A DNA stretch of 64,000 nucleotides from Pseudorasbora parva (lineage: Eukaryota; Chordata; Actinopteri; Cypriniformes; Gobionidae): the NCBI RefSeq assembly GCF_024679245.1, contig NC_090178.1, positions 50,921,962 to 50,985,961 on the forward strand, read 5' to 3'. The notes under the pieces were generated by a model. The model was given only the letters and a program-made list of their open reading frames with translations. It searched no databases and was not told the DNA's origin. Made by a program: the position numbers and the translations under genes. Shown in pieces: positions 57,881-64,000 of the stretch (position 1 is the stretch's first letter; every line of letters starts with the position of its first letter).

Positions 57881-59013
57881 AGATATTATATAATTCAGCA
57901 TCCAAGACTTTGGGCCATGTGAGTCTGTTTTTGTTTTTCTGTCATGTTAATTTTTCTGTAAATACATATGCCTAGAGTCTACTGTGAATCTTGATCTTTT
58001 GGTTAACTTTGTAAAGGTTAGCTATAAGCTACAAAACGAACATTTGTAAAGCATTTGTAAAAAACAGCATTCTTTATGTGTTCTTGATGGCTCCCACACT
58101 TCATTCTACAAACTGATACTTAGATTTCCATCCATCTCCTTCTCGGCGTAATATGTTTCGGTACATCTTGGTGTTGTACTTACATGAGCCACTGGAAGGG
58201 AATCCGCCTCATTAGAGCATTGATTCATTAATGCAGCGAACACAACCGTGACAAAACCAGGCAATAGTGATGATAAGTGCGGCGTGGCTGTGCTTCGTGT
58301 TAAAGTGCAGGGGGGCCTATCACCTCTGATGAAGAAACCCATTTATACACTGTCGCACACAAGAGGTCATCCCTCTCCGTATTCCTCTATTGACCCAGGT
58401 TGTTCGTTTATTATGGGCAGCTTTTTTATTGAAGGATGATTACCCTGAGTGATGTCAGGCTGGAGGAGAAAAGATCGACCCGAATAATGGCATTCCAGAG
58501 CGGGGGAGTCAATGCACGCTCTTTCCTTCTGTGCTGCTCACAAATTGAGTCACATCCTCCCCTCATCCATTATTTACAGCTGATCAGCCTTTCCTGGCAT
58601 CTATGGATTTGATAATCATCCCCATGTCCATATTAAATATGTGACATAAATTTCACCACAGGGGCTTGTCAATAGAAGGCCACAGGAGAACAAAGGCCAC
58701 AGGAGAAAGATTAACGCGGAGAACACGTTTCATATGTATGGAAATGACGGCGTGATTTGGAGAGATAAATAAATACGGCTTAAGTGCAACAAAGGTGGGG
58801 AGTGAGTAAAAAACAATTACTATACAGGTATATAAGAATGAATGTGGGGTTGATACGGTGCCTTATCAATACTACGCCATGCAAGCCAAAGTTACAATGA
58901 TACCAGATATGATTACTCAAATACCCATTCATAGCATACGGTTACTGATGTACACAAAACAAGTGATAAATGTATGCATTTGATTAGTATGGAAGTAAAC
59001 ATTTCAAGTTAAC
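57881..59013. other. Single-copy-like block, possible conserved non-coding DNA
   Basis: About 1.1 kb without microsatellites or recognised repeat families. The core 58090-58800 has even composition and motifs such as GAGCATTGATTCATTAATGC and ATTTACAGCTGATCAGCC (an E-box-like CAGCTG). No exon is recognised. Candidate host regulatory DNA; speculative. Confidence 0.35.
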
Positions 59014-59018
59014 ATTAA

Positions 59019-59337
59019 AGGGTTAGTCCACCCAGAAGAGAAGCCAATGCTGAATAAAGTCGTAGTTTTTGTTATTTTTGGACCCAAATGTATTTTGGAT
59101 GCTTCAAGAGACTCTAATTAACCCACTGATGTCTCATATGGACTACTGTGATGATGTTTTTATTCCCTTTCTGGACATGGACAGTATAGTGTGCATACAC
59201 TTGCATACGCTCTCGGACTAAATATAAAATATCTTAAACTGTGTGTGAAGATGAGCGGAGGTCTTACGGGTGTGGAGCGACATTAGGGAGACGAGTTAAT
59301 GACAGAAGTTTCATTTCTGGGTGAACTAACCCTTTTA
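59019..59337. mobile_element. TTAA-type fold-back element, internally deleted
   Basis: Left GGGTTAGTCCACCC and right GGGTGAACTAACCC are inverted; TTAA precedes the left end (59015-59018). Positions 59036-59134 are the exact complement of 1-99. GTCTTACGGGTGTGGAGCGA at 59262 is typical of this family. One half of the ancestral palindrome is missing. Confidence 0.8.
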
Positions 59338-59456
59338 CGGAGGTTTGGGTGAATTGACCAAAGTTTAGTCATTTTATTTCACTATAATGATATACATTGT
59401 TCATGTGATATAATATTCGTCATCAGGAGGGTCTGCGGACATCCACATGCAGCCCA

Positions 59457-59771
59457 CACTGCAAAAAATGCTCTTCTTACTCAGTATTTTTGTCTTGTTT
59501 CTAGTCCAAACATCTTAAAATAAGATAAATAATCTGCCAATGGGGTGAGAAAAATAATCTTAATTCAAACAGAAAACAAGATTATTTTTCTCACCCCATT
59601 GGCCGATCATTTATCTTATTTTAAGCAAAAACTCTCTTCATTTAGAGTTATTTTTCCCAAAAACAAGACAATCATTTTTACTTGTCTAGTAAATACTTCT
59701 TAACGTAATTTTCAGATATTTTGACTAGAAACAGGACAAAAATACTAAGTAAGAAAAGCATTTTTTGCAGT
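59457..59771. mobile_element. MITE family A, complete copy
   Basis: Ends CACTGCAAAAAATGCTCTTC and AAGCATTTTTTGCAGTG are inverted. The inner palindrome CTGCCAATGGGGTGAG / CACCCCATTGGCCGATC is retained. Confidence 0.85.
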
Positions 59772-60132
59772 GAATTTCTGTGATCGGTGCAGGTACAGTG
59801 GAAGTGACTTCAGTGCTTTGGGGAAAAAAGTCCACTAGATAGTGAGCAGGTGCCAAAGGAGTGTACTCCGAAAGGCTTGCGTGCTCGACTGTATACTGAA
59901 TGCAGAAAATGAAGTATAGCAGGCCTTTAATGGCATGGTGAGATGAACAGAAGCTGGTCTTTGTCAATAATTGTCAATAATTGTCAAATCTTTTCTAGAT
60001 TCTGCCATGTTGAAGGCCTGCGCCCTATCAGAGTCAGAGCAGATCTCCTGTCGGACATCTTCAGGTATAATTTTAACAGCTATGATATCCTTTGTTCTAT
60101 CCACTTAATTTATACTATAAATTTCATTCTAC

Positions 60133-60212
60133 ACTGCAAAAAAATGCTCTTCTTAATTAGTATTTTTGTCTTGTTTTCAGTCCAAATATCTAAATATTCT
60201 TAAATCAACAAG
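60133..60212 (+). mobile_element. MITE family A, left end only
   Basis: CACTGCAAAAAAATGCTCTT to CTAAATATTCTTAAATCAA, then unrelated sequence. Confidence 0.75.
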
Positions 60213-61135
60213 TTTTGATGCCGATGTAGGATTGTAAAGCGATGGGCATCAATAATAACGCAACATTCGCCATTGTTGATGGAAGGCTTGTTCGAGATGC
60301 ATCAGCGATGTGCAGACCGATCGCCATATGACATGAAAGTACAGCAAGATCATACGACTCATTATGCTTTTGAACCGCTCTTTTGAAATCATACTGTATA
60401 TTTTAGTATTTAAAATCTAGTCATGGCCAATGCTACAGCCTGTTCGTAGCGCTTAAATCTAGGCTATTACGCAAATAAAACTGATCAAGAAAAAACTGTG
60501 CGACCACATTGCTACATTAAACTTTGTACAATGTCTTAAAATACTTAATGTCTGATCTCCAAGTATGTGTTCTGAGTGCACATACTGTATGGCTTCAGTG
60601 GTGCCAGCACACCGATAGGTTAAAAAGCCTAAAATACGGGTTCACAAGTTAACAGGTTGAAGTTTGAGTTTGATGTTAATATTTATTCATCATTGGCTTC
60701 TGTTAAACTTGACAGCATTTTCTTTCATAGGGCACTTTAAAGAAGATGCATGTGCGCTGTGTTTATCAGTATCCAATTATGTCCACGTTATAAAAAAGAA
60801 AAACTAAATAAACAAAGTAAAAATTAATTTGATAACTTTTCCCCCCCAAGGTTTTTATAGATATCGTGATATATCGATATCGGGAATTCTTTTGGACACA
60901 ATAACCGTGGTGTGAAACATCTAATATTGCGACAGCCCTAACTGAAATAAGCCATTCATTCACACAGAGCTGAATTTAAGACTGTGATGTCCGAAGGCAA
61001 TCATGGTGTGTTTAGAGGTTTTACTGAAACATGGCACAGGAACAATAGGAGCGAAATAAAGAGTTTTATTACAGAACTGCAACCAGCATCACACGTTTAC
61101 CTGGAAAAAAAATGAATGCGTTAGCTCTTGTCCAG
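60213..61135. other. Unassigned, with possible DNA-element end
   Basis: No gene. ATCGTGATATATCGATATCG near 60863 followed by TATTGCGACAGCCCTAA (60925) resembles a terminal region of a fish DNA element; the other end was not located. Confidence 0.35.
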
Positions 61136-61139
61136 GGTT

Positions 61140-61870
61140 CATTCTGACGGCAAATTTTGATTTAGTTTTAGTCCTAGTCTTCTGACTAAAATGCCATTTA
61201 GTTTTAATCATATTTTAGTCATCTGAATTGTTTTTAGTTTTAGTCTAGTTTTAGTCTACAGTAGATTTAATCTCCTAAAATCTAAAGAGTTTAGTTGAAT
61301 TGTAATGTATTAATTAAGCATTTAAGGATTACTTAACCAACTGTTACTAGAACTGACATATTGACATTATTGTGTTGTTGACATTAAAATACACAAAAGC
61401 TGTTTGTTTTTTTTAAAAACATCTATATATAGTTTTTATAACTTTATTTTTCATTATTATTTTAGTTAGTAGGCTATATCAGGTTAAGCTAAAGCTTCAA
61501 ACAGGTTTGTTTATTCATTTTGTTTTTTTATTTCATTTAACATTTATTTAGTTTCAAGTAATGATTTTTTTTTAAATGGTTGTAGTTACTATTACAACCC
61601 TGATACTTTATTGAATATGTGTCAAATACTGATCTTTCTATGAATTAAATGGGGATGAAATCAAATACAACGTGCGTGAAATACACATTGACTCTTATTT
61701 TGAAATGCCGTTGGATCCGCACGTTACAACTCAAATGTTTTATGTTTTTTGTTTTTCTGTAGTTTTTATTTAGTTATCATCTCGTTTACATCTGTAAAAA
61801 AAAAAGGTTCTTGCCGAAATTTATGACGAAAATTATTCATCAATGAAATTAAGACTATCATGAATTAATT
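61140..61870. repeat. TTTTAGTTTTAGTC-rich interspersed repeat (family F)
   Basis: Degenerate TTTAGTTTTAGTCTAG motifs at 61160-61290 and TTTTTATTTAGTTATC at 61765, with an AT-rich middle. It is the complement-sense relative of 19222-19435, longer here. Confidence 0.55.
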
Positions 61871-62136
61871 GATTTATGCTATCATCGCCTTCACGTTCCA
61901 CGGTCAAATTAATTTTAAATGTAATAAAGTATTTCTGTAATCAAAACATCAAAAACACTTTCTTGGTGAGTAAAAACCACATCTGTAAATGTCAATCTCT
62001 TACACCCTCTAAGAGAGCATTTTCTTAATGTCACTACAACGAAAGAAAACAAAAAACGGAGGCTTACTGATATTGTGGATACATTTTGTTGTTGTTTACA
62101 GGTTTTGTTTTTTTCAGCCTGCAGCACACATCTCTT

Positions 62137-62358
62137 TCAAACAGGACTTTTTATGGGAACACTTTTAATTGTTGATGAAGTTGGCATTGCTTCAGTTTCT
62201 TCCACTGATTCGGTCTCAGATCTCTCTGTCATGTCAATGTCATTGTCCTTTACAACACCCATGTAAAATTCACAGTAGTCCCAGTTTCCTCCTTTGTAAG
62301 AAACACCTTGATTGACATTGCTGTTACACATTGATTTACTACTCAACATCTGATTCAC
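62137..62358 (-). other. Unrecognised ORF, 73 codons, protein-like
   Basis: Minus-strand frame from ATG 62358 to TGA 62137 with acidic/serine-rich sequence (ERSETESVEETEAMPTSS) after YKGGNWDYCEFYMGVVKD. Composition is unlike nearby repeats. It could be the 3' exon or a processed fragment of a gene, but no splice acceptor, polyadenylation signal or homologue is established. Confidence 0.3.
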
Positions 62359-62663
62359 GTCTCTTTACACAGGTCCCATTCACATCAACCTGATGTTACT
62401 GAACCCAACACTTTTGAAATGGAACCACTCAACCATTTCTTCCTCCCTGGTTTTTTTATACCAAAACCTAATGATGACCAACCATTAAGGTCCTGACTTT
62501 ACAGGGTTTTTCAAACTTACAGAGCTTTCACACTTCAAAGTTGGTGAAAACCGTGGCTTGATAAGAGACAATCGAGTATGAACTGACCTCTTAGGAAACA
62601 GTTCTGCTAGTGTGTCTTACCAGTTGTACTATGAGGAGTGTTACTGTACAAAAGATTGGTGAA

Positions 62664-62885
62664 ACAGTAGGCGCGTTTCCATTACCCTTCAAATTGCGCA
62701 TATTGAAATTGCGAATTGAAAACACGCCTAATGGAAACGCGGCAATTTCGCAAAAACTCCCATATATCGCAAAAAAGTTTTTACGCTCTCATGAGGTGGT
62801 TTTTCAGGCAATTCGAAAAAGGACATTTTCGCAAAACTGCAATGGAAACGTTTTTTTCCGCATTTACAGGTCACCTGTTGCGGTG
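62664..62885. repeat. GGAAACGC-type interspersed repeat
   Basis: GGCGCGTTTCCATTACCC, CTAATGGAAACGCGGC and GCAATGGAAACG recur in alternating orientation with AATTTCGCAAAA motifs. Resembles a small DNA-element family; borders unclear. Confidence 0.5.
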
Positions 62886-63720
62886 ACGCATTGCTGCAAC
62901 ATAGGGCCAATATATTATATTTTCCACTCAATTCCACACCGTAAAGATAATGTAGTTAAAAGGACATATATTTTCTCCTAATAAGGACTACAGGCTATAT
63001 ATACTGTAATTAAGACATATATTCAAGAAACAGAAAGAGATAGCCTATAGTTTCAGTCTTACTCAAAGGCCGAGGAAACAGGCCAGTTACGCACGTCAAT
63101 CCATTCCAGACGATCTTAGTTTGCTTCTTATTTAATAAACAGGCAATTAATTGATGAAACATCGATAAAAATAAAAATACAATTTATACAAAACGAAAAA
63201 AAAAAAATTAAGAAAGACTTTCTAGAAAATAAAACTCGAAGTGATCAAAATCATGTGACTCCCCAGGTCACAAACATATTGCGATTCTTACTCATGCTGT
63301 TCACTTTTCATAATCAACATATAAATTAAAATAATAATATTACAGGCTAATGTTTAGTCCTAAACGCAGCCTATTTAGTTTCGTAGTTAGGCTATGTTTT
63401 TTTTAACCCACGGCCAATAAAAGCGCTGACGGTCTCATTTTTTCCTTCTTCCTTTAAGAGAGATGAAACAATTCACAATACTCTTGTCATTTTTAGCTCT
63501 ACAGATGAGTTCAAGACATAATTATAAACTATAAACTGTCTATTTTTATTTGTGGACTCAGGGAATTAATTATTTTGCATGCACTCACTCCAAACGCGGT
63601 CTTCATTTTAAAAAAAATTATTTTGTTTATTAAATGCCATTTTTTTCTTTTCCAAAGCATTTCTAAATTCAATTCACATGCCCATCAAATGAAATATCTA
63701 GCCAAAATAACGAAAGTGGT
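62886..63720. other. Unassigned AT-rich stretch
   Basis: No recognised gene or repeat landmark. Confidence 0.4.
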
Positions 63721-63745
63721 AAAAAAAAAAAAAAAAAAAAAAAAA
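63721..63745. repeat. Poly-A tract
   Basis: About 25 consecutive A. No LINE or SINE body was recognised immediately upstream. Confidence 0.95.
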
Positions 63746-63966
63746 CAACAAACATTTGAGTTAACATGCAAATTCAAACATTTCGCTCTACTCGCGTCAA
63801 CCTGGCGCGCGTAAAAGTCGATCATTATTTACAGATGATGGTTCGGTTTGGAGAGAAGACGAGACGGAGCTTTTTATTAAACTCATAAAAGACAATAGGA
63901 TTACAGTAATACTGGATGCTAAACACAGAAATGCCACATTATCATGAAGACCTTGAAGCAGATCTG

Positions 63967-63992
63967 ACACACACACACACACACACACACAC
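63967..63992. repeat. (AC)n microsatellite at window end
   Basis: About 13 AC units, near the window edge. Confidence 0.95.
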
Positions 63993-64000
63993 CTCATATC

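Overview
This window is nuclear DNA from a vertebrate, most likely a teleost and probably a cyprinid. The evidence is long (GT)n and (AT)n microsatellites, several families of small inverted-repeat DNA elements present in many copies, Tc1/mariner and hAT-type elements, an L2-type LINE fragment, a tyrosine-recombinase (DIRS) retroelement and an LTR retroelement. I found no convincing host protein-coding gene. The window looks like intergenic or intronic DNA crowded with mobile elements and tandem repeats. Very long open frames in the repeat arrays arise because the repeat units lack stop codons, not because they code for protein.

Layout. 1-12.9 kb: fold-back elements, GT microsatellites, a 21-bp minisatellite grown inside a small transposon (2.45-4.4 kb), a 32-bp minisatellite (5.2-7.0 kb), two apparently single-copy blocks, and copies of two MITE families called A and B here. 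12.9-17.4 kb: one DIRS element with inverted terminal repeats, an internal complementary region, and decayed gag, RT/RNase H and tyrosine recombinase genes. 18.5-30 kb: Tc1/mariner relics, fold-back elements and four TIR-bounded non-autonomous DNA elements. 31.3-39.5 kb: a nested stack, in which a Tc1 element is split by a 6.4-kb hAT-like element that itself holds a second hAT-like element and an 80-copy 42-bp minisatellite. 39.5-41.1 kb: a second Tc1 element with a nearly complete transposase, followed by an L2 LINE scrap.

42.3-47.1 kb: a unit bounded by inverted AACACT/AGTGTT-rich ends. It holds a tandemly repeated 5' module with splice-donor motifs, five further exon-like blocks with splice signals, and a polyadenylation signal. 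A second copy of the 21-bp-type minisatellite lies in one of its introns. 48.2-57.6 kb: a roughly 110-copy 62-bp satellite able to form hairpins, interrupted by a very young LTR retroelement. Its LTRs appear identical and its 5-bp target duplication is exact. Its only long ORF joins a short non-repetitive N-terminus to proline-rich tandem repeats. 57.6-64 kb: an unrecognised ORF, a block that looks single-copy, more MITEs and simple repeats.

Two themes recur. Tandem arrays repeatedly sit inside, or directly against, mobile elements, and insertions are nested with target duplications that let their order be read. The most unusual objects are the spliced unit at 42.3-47.1 kb and the proline-repeat LTR element at 51.8-54.4 kb. 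All family names rest on motifs read by eye; no database search was possible.
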